Assembly (NCBI GenBank): GCA_025093555.1
Contig: JAIWNF010000116.1
Coordinates: forward strand, 1-55,315
Source of the DNA: Circinella umbellata
Taxonomy: Eukaryota > Mucoromycota > Mucoromycetes > Mucorales > Lichtheimiaceae
DNA: 55,315 nt
Direction of reading: 5' to 3'
Shown here: piece after piece, positions 12,845 to 22,031 of the stretch
How the letters are laid out: every line of letters begins with the position of its first letter
Position numbering within the stretch: position 1 is the stretch's first letter
Program-made: the position numbers and the translations under genes
The notes under the pieces: model-generated
The model's input: only the letters and a program-made list of their open reading frames with translations
Databases searched by the model: none
Told to the model about the DNA's origin: nothing

Positions 12845-13605
12845 AATGCATATGAACAATGATGCCAATTTGGTATAATTGTTATCATCATGCATATGAA
12901 TAATGATGTTAATATTGCTGCGGGGTTTGCCAATAATTGTAATTATAATGCATTGTTATGTACACCTCTTTTTTATAATTTCTTTTTTTTTTTAAAAAAA
13001 AATATCACAGCTATATTTTTTTTCTACTCTTATCATAATCATCATTATTATATTACAAATATTTTCATTGATTATCATTATCATTTTTTTTATAATAAAT
13101 CAATACCAGAAGTATGTTAAAGGATTAAGTGGTTACATCTGTCCAATGAAATTTATCTATATTTGTAACCAGATTCATTTTTACCTGAAATGAGATCCAC
13201 CAGAGTAAGAAATTAAATAATCAAATAATTAGTATAATAAAAAGAATAGTTTCTTCCCTTTTGTGCAAAACAACAATTAGTTCATTTTATTGAAATAAAC
13301 TCTTTTCCCAACTCCTTGACATATTGAATATGCTGTGGTTATAAAAAACCACCCCCTTTATTTTTGTTGAATAAGTTATTTGATACGTATAACTTTCTTT
13401 ATTCCTTGAGTCTTTTACTCAGAATTACTTCTATCTTCTTTTTATTTTATTAAGTACGATCCAAACGGGATGTAACAGCAAAATATGAATAATGATGCTA
13501 ATATTGCTGCGTGATTTAGCAATAATTGTAATTATAATACATACAAATTATGATGTTAATATTGCTGCACACCTTGACAATACTGATTAATATATGGTAT
13601 AATAA
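12845..13605 (+). repeat. Dispersed degenerate repeats inside the 2.5-kb element
   Basis: ATGAATAATGATGTTAATAT and the following TTGCTGCG, then AATAATTGTAATTATAAT, occur at about 12896-12950 and again at about 13485-13545. Shorter partial copies are at about 12846-12870 and 13550-13585. Spacing and order of sub-blocks are kept, so they are old internal duplications rather than simple low complexity. Confidence 0.6.
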
Positions 13606-14623
13606 GTACCAAGCAGAAATCAATGCGCATTACAAGAAGTATGAAAAATAAAATTGTCAAAAAGGGAAAAGGTAGCACAAAGTAATTTTACTATACACTT
13701 AGGGAAGAGAATAATATAATAAAAGTGTAGTTATAGCGTAAAAACATAGTAACAACAATGAAATTAATTATCTTAAAAATTTTATTTTGAAAATTATCAA
13801 CTATATGATATTATTAAAAATTAGACGAGGTGGGCTACAAAAAATTAGACGAGGTGGGCTACAAAAAAATTAGACGAGATGGGCTACAAGTTACTAACAT
13901 ACCTTATGATTTTTGTAGCCCATGTGGTCTGACTTTGAATTTTTGTAGCCCATGTAGTAATTCTCATTATAAAACCCTTCATTAGCTTAGTTTTATCTTG
14001 TATAATTACTTTAAAATATTTGTTGCTTAACGCAAATGAGAGGTTTTATCTGCATGTAAATGACATGACATAAGTTGCAGACACTAACAATATTATTAAT
14101 GTAACTAAATAGAAGGATTAGTACAACTGCCACTCATACAACCTCAACCTCTACAAATTTATTCTCATCAACATATATACCAACCAGTTCATTTAACGCG
14201 TTCTTATCCACAACAAAATGATTCACAATACCAATACACCCATCCACAGCAGCAAATTTATTCACAACAACATCTTTCTCAACCACACCCTCCTCAACAA
14301 GTTTTTCCTTCTATTCAGCAACAAATTGTTCCAATCAATAATAACATGACTGATACTAGTAATACGAATTTAAGAGCCGGTTTGCCTAAATATCGCCAAA
14401 AATCAGCATGCTCCTTGTGCGGTCATACTAACTGCAATGGTAAATATAATCGTCGATTATGCAAAAATGACAATAACCAGTCATAAATATTTCAAGCACT
14501 TCTTTGCTACATCATATATATTCTAGTTATAATTTTATATTCTCAATTACTTTATTATCTCTTTTTATAAGTAAATACATCTCTCATTATTTTGTACCAA
14601 AAAAATATGTTTTAGAATAAATT

Positions 14624-14662
14624 GGAGAAGTACCCTGAAGCTTCGCTTCAGGGCACTTCTCC
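14624..14662. repeat. Near-perfect 17-bp hairpin next to the right TIR
   Basis: GGAGAAGTACCCTGAAG (14624-14640), a 5-nt loop CTTCG, then CTTCAGGGCACTTCTCC (14646-14662). The stem has 17 pairs with one mismatch. It lies about 138 bp after the transposase stop codon and about 30 bp before the right TIR, and has no counterpart at the left end. It may be a transcript 3' structure or a recombination-derived palindrome. Confidence 0.85.
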
Positions 14663-14689
14663 GAAAAATTAATTAATTAATTCCCTCAG

Positions 14690-15008
14690 CCTCAGACATG
14701 TTATCCGAGCCAAAAATTATGCCTGCACTATCGAAAAAAAAATATTTCCCACGAATATTGATGATGTCTACCTCGAAATAAAAAAACACCATCTACGATT
14801 AAAAAAAGAGCAAATGCGGATTCAAAAATAACATATACGATTAAAAAAACGTCTACCTCGAAATCAAAAACGCCATGTACGATTAAAAAAAGTATTCATC
14901 TCGAAATTTGAAAACACCATTCGCGATTATAAAAGAAGCATATACGATTTAAAAAATGTCATGAGCGAAATCAAAAACACCATGGTCAACTTCTTTTGAA
15001 AAATTCTG
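14690..15008 (-). repeat. Right TIR of the large transposon
   Basis: Read on the minus strand from 15008 it starts CAGAATTTTTCAAAAG and proceeds through alternating AATCGTA and GATTTCG units to GGATAACATGTCTGAGGC near 14690. It retains the uninterrupted form of the TIR, which allowed the insertions in the left TIR to be recognised. Confidence 0.85.
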
Positions 15009-15789
15009 TATATGATGTAGCAAAGAAGTGCTTGAAATATTTATGACTGGTTATTATTGTTTTTGCATAATCGACGATTGTATTTACCATTGCAGTTAGT
15101 ATGGCCACACAAAGAGCATACTGATTTTTGACGATATTTAGGCAAACCAGCTCTTAAATTCGCATTACCAGTACCAAATGTTACTATTGATCGGAACAAT
15201 TTGTTGCTGAATAGAAGGAGAAAATTGTTGAGGAGAAAGATGCTGTTGTGAATAAATTTGCTGCTGTGGATGGGTGTACGTATTGGTATTGTAAATAATT
15301 TTGTTGTGGATAAGAACGCTGTAAATGAACTTGTTGGTATATATGCTAACGAGAATAAATGTGCGGAGGATGAGGTTGTATGGGTGGCGATTGTACTAAT
15401 CCTTCTATAGTTACATTATAGTAAAAGATTTTATGATTACCTGTGATATTATGTATGGACTGTATGTGCAAAGGAACCAAATTGCAATGTATGTTGTTTC
15501 GTGAAGCAATACTAACTGGTTGAGAAGTAATATGAGGAGCAAAAGGTGCAGATGGTATCGGTATAGGGTGTATTCGAACGTTTTGTTCTATCCGTATATG
15601 TTTCATTGGTGTTCGTTGTTTTGGTGACGGAGCTGATCGTTTTCGTGTTGAGGAGTGAATAGCATCTCTCGCTTTATTAATCTTTTCTTTATTATTGTAG
15701 ATTGATTGTCTAATGTTATCTTTCTCTTTCCAAGCATGATAATAATTGCGCATATGCTCGAGCGTTTTATAAAAAATAGTAAGGTGCAT
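15009..15789 (-). pseudogene. Inverted 3' fragment of a second exonuclease-DDE transposase
   Basis: Minus-strand sequence homologous to 11130-11470 plus 14113-14520 of the first copy: FYKTLEHMRNYYHAWKEKDN, a Gln-rich tail, and a C-terminal knuckle CSLCGHTNCNGKYNRRLC. It begins abruptly at about 15789 and ends at the TA that borders the first element, within the 3' untranslated part (ACATCATATA). The Gln-rich region has frame changes near 15250-15330. At the site of the roughly 150-nt last intron of copy 1 (2.5-kb insert removed) this copy has only a 36-nt in-frame GT...AG segment. It is too short to be functional and shows that the family has more than one member here. Confidence 0.8.
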
Positions 15790-17469
15790 TCTGACTTAAA
15801 CCGTCAAAATATGTGGTGAAATAAAAATTGACAAAAAATTGTCAGAAATTAAGCTATAAGCTTTTTGAGCCGTAATATATGTTAATTAGAGTTTTCTGAA
15901 GAGATGTTACGGAACAGCTTTTAGAAAAAAACATTTTTCCCATCAAGATTTGTTACTTCAAAGTTCTGTCAAAATATGATATTTTACTAAGTAAACCCAG
16001 TATTTCAACAGAGGGATAAGCACTGTGTAATTCATAAAAGCGGATGAATTATGGTTACATAAGGTTCTTGTTGATTATAGCTACGTACTAATTTTTACCA
16101 TCCCATTTTACTATGGGAGGAAGTCTCAATAATAAACAAGATAGATAATAAAACTCGAAAAATAATTGTTTCTAAATATTACTTGGATTAAGATACTGTT
16201 ATCTATACGTATCAAAAAAAATTCAAATAATTTCCAGGCTGTTGCTGAATAGCAACCAAATAAACATATAACATGATCCATCATTTTTATTAAGAAAGTG
16301 AAAAGAGATGATAGTATATATGTGTGTAGTATTAGGAAGTACCCTACTCTTTTTCTTTTTCTTTTTCTTTGTTGCTAAGTTTTCAGAGTACGTACCATTT
16401 GATATTTCTGCTATTTCTCCAGTATTTTTCTGCGGGAATCTGGTTCTATTTGTTTATATATAAAGTATACGTATAATAAATTTCTATAAGACTACACAGT
16501 AAAATTTTGACGGCCTCAATGGTGGTAGTATTATTACTTGGCCGTATTTAAAAGTACCTCAAATTTGGACAAATGATGGTTTAAGTCAGGATGCACCTTA
16601 GGTTTTATCACTTCTTATATTTATATTCTATTCAGTTAAGGAGTGTGTTGAAATAATACATATAACTTAAATAAAGCGATACATAATAATAAACTACGAT
16701 CGATCTTATGTTACAAACTAAAACTTAAGCTTTTAATACAAAGGGTGATATATATTATGTATAGTTACAGCCCTGCAAATTCCATACTTCTTTCAACATC
16801 TTTCCGATGCTTCAAAGAAAGAAAAGTAAGTCTAGTAATTGATATTATTGATGGGCGAGTTAGTATAACTGAACAGAATGGTTGATACTATTACAAGTTT
16901 TTTTTTTGCCCTAGACATATTATGTACCCGTGCCAATAAAAAGAAGATAAAGTAATAACCTTTCTTATTATATATTTGAGTATCTCACTCAGAGTTTCAT
17001 TTGACACTTTAATTGAAACACTTCTCGATTTTGATGCTTATACCAAGTATAATACGACCCTATTCAAATAAAATAAATGACTGTCTTTATGGAACCATGG
17101 TTGTTCTAAGTTAGCTATAACAATAAGCAGCATGTTTATGGAACTTGGCTAATTTGGAAAACAAGAAAATAAAAGTATGTTTTGATAGTCGATTACGTAT
17201 TAGATTATATCCAATAATCATTATCAATATATTGAATAAGTTAAGGTTATATACACAATATGGTATTTGATGAACTTCAAATGTCACAAAGATGTAGGGA
17301 AGGAGTTGAAACGTGAAGGTAAAGAAAGTTTTGGATAAGACTGAAGTAGATAAAATGAATAGCGATTTATTGTGATGTTCTTCTTCTTTTTGATGACGAT
17401 GAAGCTGATATCATGTATATGTAGAAGTAGTTGATAATGATAATGACAATAAAAAATTCCAGGAAAGCA
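15790..17469. other. No recognisable gene
   Basis: AT-rich sequence with no convincing reading frame, RNA gene or repeat structure that I can support. It contains a short TTTTTC array near 16345-16370. Confidence 0.6.
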
Positions 17470-17688
17470 TCAGTGATCGTTTGCTCCTGTGGGCATTGTT
17501 ATCGTTTGAGAAGTACTATTTTTAACCAATTCAATAGTTTCATCTACAACCATTTTTCCGCTATATGCAAGAGTAATATGGGGAAGTAACAAAGAAGCCC
17601 AATTTGCATCAGTGTGCGGAAATCTTAATAGATTAGTTCTTCGTACACGTGTAATGTATCCTGCAGGAATGTTAACAAGCGCAACAAC
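17470..17688 (-). pseudogene. Stranded C-terminal exon of an unrecognised protein family
   Basis: A 72-codon minus-strand frame with coding character starts after an AAG acceptor at 17689-17691 and ends at TGA (17470-17472). It contains VVALVNIPAGYITRVRRTN, LLRFPHTDANWASLLLPHIT and LAYSGKMVVDETIELV. No 5' exons lie within 1 kb upstream on this strand. It resembles what I recall as the C-terminal end of the family to which the gene at 27.1-28.8 kb belongs, and lies on the same strand and downstream of it, so it may be the displaced last exon of that gene. That link is inference. Confidence 0.5.
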
Positions 17689-19154
17689 CTTATTTTCAGG
17701 TTAATATGTTTTCTTCCCTTTTCATATAAGATCAACAAATTAAAAAAAACATACCAAGTACAGATTACTTATTACGTACGTATTAAACAAAGATCCATCT
17801 TCATGCATTCATAACTAACATAGAAGTTATATATGAGATATTATATAAATCAGCTTGTCTTTTTTTTTCTTATGGATGATTTCACAATTAACTCAAGTAT
17901 AATATTAAAAGAGGTGTTTCTGCTCTCTTTCTTTCTCCCCTCCCACCCTTTTTTATAGTATGTCGTTAAACCTGAGCTCATGTAATAATAGTAGCGTTAT
18001 GCTAATTAATGTAATATTTAAGTTTATTGTTAATAAGAAGGAGAAGGGTTTTTTTTACGTATCATCTCTAAACGTATTAAGAAATAAAAAAAAAAGAATC
18101 CTTTATTATTTTACCTCCAGAAACATCTATTCTATTTAATGAGATCGAGCTCGAATAAAAAAGAAACTTGTTCGAAAATTATCAGAAAATGTCATGCTAG
18201 TTTTTATATGGAGAGAGAGGCAATAAAAAAGAAAGAAAACTAAAGAAATATGCATACTCACCTTACATTTTTATAAACTAGCATTACAACTTTTTTTTAA
18301 ACGACCGCATAAGGTGTTCTTTTTTTTATTGATTGAGCTTGCACCCTTTCTTTCTGTCATTTGCAACAACAACAATAATACATAACTGAAATACAAAATA
18401 TGTCGACATGGTATTAGTTATATTAGAACTTCAGAAAGAAGTATTTTAAGACAAGTGTTAATGATATAGATTATTACTGGTAAATGAATTACACGTCTTT
18501 TTTTAATCATAGATTTTCTTTTTTTCTAAAATACTTTTTCTTTATCATTATGCTTTATGTTTTTATTGTAATGTATATCAATAACAATAATAATCAAAAT
18601 ATTAATAATCTGATACGATCATAAAATCATTATCAACTTCTTATACTGCCAGTAGTACTGTTAATTTAAAAGATGAAAAAAGACGACGTTATCTTTTCGA
18701 ATTTCAAACAATAGAGGTAAAGTATTTCCCATTCAAAATGTTGTTCAGTCATCACCATCCTCATCATGGATAGTTTTAAAAGTATTGATTTTTCATATAC
18801 GTGTTTCAGCTAATGATACATCATTCATCTCAATACATTCGAAAAAAAACAGTAACAGCGCAAATAAAAAAGAAGAATCCTCATCTTTATTATTACCGAA
18901 ACTTGTACAATATCTTAAAGTTTTAAAACCCTTTGTGGATGATATTATCAATCATGGTGATTTTGATATCATAAAAAAGAATAAAGATAGAAGAACAGCA
19001 ACAACAACAACAACAACAACAGATATGACTTATTAGTATTAGTAATAATGATTGAAACTATTACAAATCATCGTGTTTCGTTATCGACATCAGCATTATC
19101 CATTGTTCATTATCATCATCATGAAACTATTATAAAATTGAACAATATCAAAAA
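17689..19154. other. Mostly gene-free; one weak ORF at 18785-19036 (+)
   Basis: AT-rich with long T and A runs. The only candidate is a plus-strand 83-codon frame at 18785-19036 containing SSSLLLPKLVQYLKVLKPFV and a threonine run encoded by an ACA/CAA repeat. It is not recognised and could be a relic exon. Nothing else is supported. Confidence 0.4.
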
Positions 19155-20909
19155 GAGAATTACAAAACATTGCTCATCTTTTTTTCAAATCCCGCTCTTT
19201 TAATATCGATAATATGCCAAAAACAGACCAACAATATCTTCCGTTCGGATTCTTAAACACTATTTTTCTTGGATCGGATATTGTCGCAAAAGGGTAGGAA
19301 ATTAGATAGATGAGCTAATAGTAATGATGCAAGATAGTTTTAAGATGGATTTAACTTATGTTCTTTTCCATTGTATAGAACTGAATATCAAGTAAGGCAA
19401 ATGCTAATGCTGTGAACGCATGCCGGCAATTGTCATCAATCAATGCCATTACTAATCGAAGAATGGGTCGCCGGGGGGACACCATATATGTGTTTGGATC
19501 ACGGGAAGTTGGATGCTGTGAAGTAGGAGCTGCAAAAGACCAGACGGAAGAGACACTTGACTCTTCTTTAAAAATGCCTTTAGTATTATGAGACATGTTG
19601 TTTGGATTGACGTATGATCAAAGTCTTCTTAATAAATCTCGCGTTATTGGATACATCAGCATCAACAACAACAACAAAAACTGAAAGAAATCTTATACGT
19701 GTTTATTTTTATCTGATAGTATAAAAAAGGAAGTATATTTATTTAAATAAGAAAGATTCAAAAACTACACGACAACAATGGCTTCTTCAACCTTTTGATA
19801 ATTAAAAATCGAAACAAAATTTAACCGTAAGTTTCTTTTTTCTTATTAACAAAATGAATTATTATTATTATTATCATTATTGATGTCATTAGATAATCTG
19901 CTTTTTCTTTTATGATTAAATAATCATTCTAGGTAGATGAAAGGGATTTCGAATATTCTAGACCAGAATTGTATCTCTTTATCAACAAGAACAAAATATA
20001 AATTAAACTCTAGAGATATTAACAAGTGATGCTGCTTTTCAAGTAAATATATATATATATACATGATTTTTGAGTTGGGATAAAAGGAGGATGAAGATTG
20101 ACAGTGTAAACATATATTTCACTAGAAAGATCTGGATGATAACATAGAATCGAAATTTGTATAATTTAGGGCATCCAGATGTTTATAGTTGATCAAAAGC
20201 GGGAAAAATGAGCCAATTCATGTTCCCCATGTACGTGATACATTATAGCATCTTGTTACTCAAGAGGTAAATATTTTTTTCTTTAGTGATTGGTGATAGG
20301 GAACCTTGTGTAATGCTATAAATGTTTATGTATGTATACAGCAATAACTTAAAGTAAAACTGTTACATAGAAATAATAAATAAATAGGCCAAATGAATTA
20401 TGACCTGAGAAAAGAAGTATCATGACAACAAGAATATGAAATATGTTCCTTCTCTTCTTACCTATACAAGTAGAAATAATCTTTCAATTACATAACATCC
20501 CGTAATCATTACTTTTGTTGCCGAGTCAAACTTGATCAAATTCATTCTTTCTTTGACCTAATTTAACTTTCTTTCTTTTGAATCACTCTTAATATACCAA
20601 GCAAAACGAAATGAAAAAGTAATAGTTACTTATAATAATAAGAAAATAAAAATACAGTATATGATTTATTTTCAAAATTTAAACATGATATATAAGGTTC
20701 CCTTTTTTAAGTAATGTCAGATTATGAACAATGAATATGTAGAGAGATTTACAGATTTTTTTTTATCATGATAAATGCCTTTTGTAGATATTAATACGTG
20801 GATGTAAGAAGGAGGTATTTAGTACTAAGGGAATTGCTACGGACACCCCACTCTTTTTTTAACTTTGAACTTGTTACACTGTACGACAAACAAAAATATA
20901 ATTATAGAA
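19155..20909 (+). repeat. Left arm of a 1.75-kb inverted repeat
   Basis: Near-identical to the reverse complement of 25876-27633: I could follow the match from AAACATTGCTCATC at the outer edge to CAAAAATATAATTATAGAAA at the inner edge, with only isolated differences (for example one substitution near 19220 and one 1-nt indel near 19387). Outside both edges the sequences diverge at once. The outer edge cuts a coding exon in the right copy, so this left arm is the duplicated, truncated one. Confidence 0.9.
19165..19660 (+). pseudogene. Truncated copy of the unrecognised gene in the left arm
   Basis: Carries the inverted copy of exons that encode SFNIDNMPKTDQQYLPFGF and, after an intron, MGRRGDTIYVFGSREVGCCE. 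The same in-frame TGA (19589-19591) found in the right copy interrupts it. The 5' exons are missing because the inverted repeat ends at about 19155. A minus-strand ORF starting MSHNTKGIFKEES overlaps this stretch but is a shadow. Confidence 0.75.
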
Positions 20910-21049
20910 ATTGAGTGATAATAAATAAATAGTAAAATTAAGATTTGTTTTATAAGTCGTTTATCAAGATAAAATGTTTAGTAATAATTATAAGATAAGA
21001 CAAGACAGCCTGTGGATGCAGTTCAATTGAAATCTTCACAAAAGAAATA

Positions 21050-21894
21050 CAGAGGGTCCCCGTTAATTTCATAGGGCCATTTCCCAATTTTTTTGTGAAA
21101 ATAAAGGGGTGTGAAAATTAACGGATACTATGAAATTTTTTCCAAGAATGTGCATATATTGAATACTCCAGCTTACTACTGTATACAGTATCTTTTAATG
21201 TATCAAAATACGTATTAATTAATAACTTATTTCTATATGATCGTTTTTAATGCACTTTTGGAACTATTTCTTTTTTTATTTGAGCATATCTATGACTTTT
21301 TTTTTGAAAAAATAAAAGCTATATATAGTCCCCAAGAGATGCAGAGATAAGTTATCTATTATATTATTCCATTTTTTCATTTTTTTCCATCTTTCTATAT
21401 TTCTGCTCTATATATACTAAAACAAAATGACAGTAAACAAATCTAACGTTGGCTTGACAGCTGAACAGTATAGTATTCTGGCTGAGAAAAAAAGACTTAA
21501 CCCGCGAACCATACAAACCGATCACTAGCATTATGGGCTAAAAATGAATTCAAGTTGTTTAAGGCACCTGATATTAGTACTATATGCAAAGGCTTAAATC
21601 GAGAAAAACAAGAAGAGAATAAACACTGAATAACCTCTTAAGAAAAAACATACAAATGGCATAATAAAAAAAGTAACCCATCCTGTATACTAATTTAATT
21701 ACAATCCTTATATTTATCGCATATTTTTTTTTTGATTTACATATCCGTTAAGGATTCAATGCCGCCAAGTGCTGTGAAATTGAAATTAAGGGGGATGTGA
21801 AAATTTTATTATGTTATTTTTACCATTCCTTGATTTTTGGTGAAGTTATTGAGGTGTGGAAATTAACGGAAATGAAATTAACGGGGACCCTCTG
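21050..21894 (+). mobile_element. Pogo/Tc1-mariner-type element with HTH-only remnant, copy 1
   Basis: TIRs CAGAGGGTCCCCGTTAATTT (21050) and its reverse complement ending CTCTG at 21894, bordered by TA on both sides (21048-21049, 21895-21896), the duplication of the Tc1/mariner group. The TIRs also contain GGGGTGTGAAAATTAACGG-like inner repeats. Inside (about 21427-21630) is the N-terminal helix-turn-helix of a pogo/CENP-B-type transposase: LTAEQYSILAEKKRLNPRTI, then after a frame change ALWAKNEFKLFKAPDISTI. No DDE domain follows, so the 845-bp element cannot encode its own transposase. Confidence 0.85.
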
Positions 21895-22031
21895 TAATGT
21901 GCTGTATATAAGTTTAAAAAGAATATGAAAAGCGTTATTATATAGAAGAGAGCCAAATAAGAAAATGAAAAAAAATAAAAAAATAAAAACAAGAGAATAA
22001 AAATGATATATAAAGGACAGTCTTGGTGATT

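Larger units (their letters stand above)
11481..13965. mobile_element. Non-autonomous 2.5-kb element with repeat-array TIRs, inside an intron
   Basis: TIRs begin GAGAATTACTACATGGGC at 11481 and, on the minus strand, at 13965. They are identical for over 80 bp and then break into tandem units of GTAGCCCACCTCGTCTAATT, about five on the left and three on the right. The 8-bp ATTATAAA flanks both ends (11473-11480 and 13966-13973). It lies inside the last intron of the exonuclease-DDE transposase. No transposase is visible in it, but it holds a decayed exon at 12439-12711. The 8-bp duplication and G-start termini suit a Mutator-type element carrying a gene fragment (Pack-MULE style); hAT is the alternative. 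Confidence 0.85.
6389..14486 (+). pseudogene. DDE transposase with inserted DEDDy 3'-5' exonuclease domain
   Basis: Exons that join in frame or with stated breaks: 6389-7178, 7265-8694, 8774-9115, 9220-10107 (containing a solo LTR), 10196-10554, 10639-11469, 14113-14486; about 1,530 aa. Order: AT-hooks (GPGRPKGTKN, NAGRPKNKK); acidic linker; Cys-rich DUF6729-like region (LKCPIHKEEK, RRVVDHDG, CAKCKKSF); first Asp in LKGDHTFK (7734); second Asp in FFTDNVTGEQNF (7944); DEDDy exonuclease with YDCEW (8208), NGDLNK (8388) and YAALDA (8598-8612); NLS-like and acidic stretches; VSDPPGVPFYFSMG; catalytic-Glu region RGTNSLEGGIHQNL (10447); Gln-rich tail; C-terminal Cys knuckle CSLCGHTNCNGKYNRRLC. Lesions: a one-base frame change within 7022-7085, the LTR at 9568-9985, and a frame change near 10790. 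The 2.5-kb insertion lies in the last intron and may be tolerated. Family assignment is from memory. Confidence 0.8.
1321..15008 (+). mobile_element. Large DNA transposon encoding an exonuclease-DDE transposase, with four nested insertions
   Basis: The left terminus at 1321 reads CAGGATTTTTCAAAAG inward; the right terminus at 15008, read on the minus strand, is CAGAATTTTTCAAAAG. The match continues with few changes for over 300 bp once nested insertions are skipped. Both ends are bordered by TA (1319-1320 and 15009-15010), consistent with a TA target duplication. Inside lies one multi-exon transposase gene (6389-14486). Later insertions are at about 1459-2283, 2513-6133, 9568-9985 and 11481-13965; without them the element is about 6.3 kb. 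It sits in a gag remnant on the left, while its right flank is a fragment of a second copy of itself, so the right junction may be rearranged. I cannot match it to a named superfamily; KDZ-type elements are a possible relative. Confidence 0.75.

Noticed and set aside
19351..19596. ORF beginning MSHNTKGIFKEESS, present twice (also 27189-27446)
   Set aside because: The opposite strand encodes MGRRGDTIYVFGSREVGCCE in the correct place of a spliced gene; this frame is its shadow duplicated by the inverted repeat.
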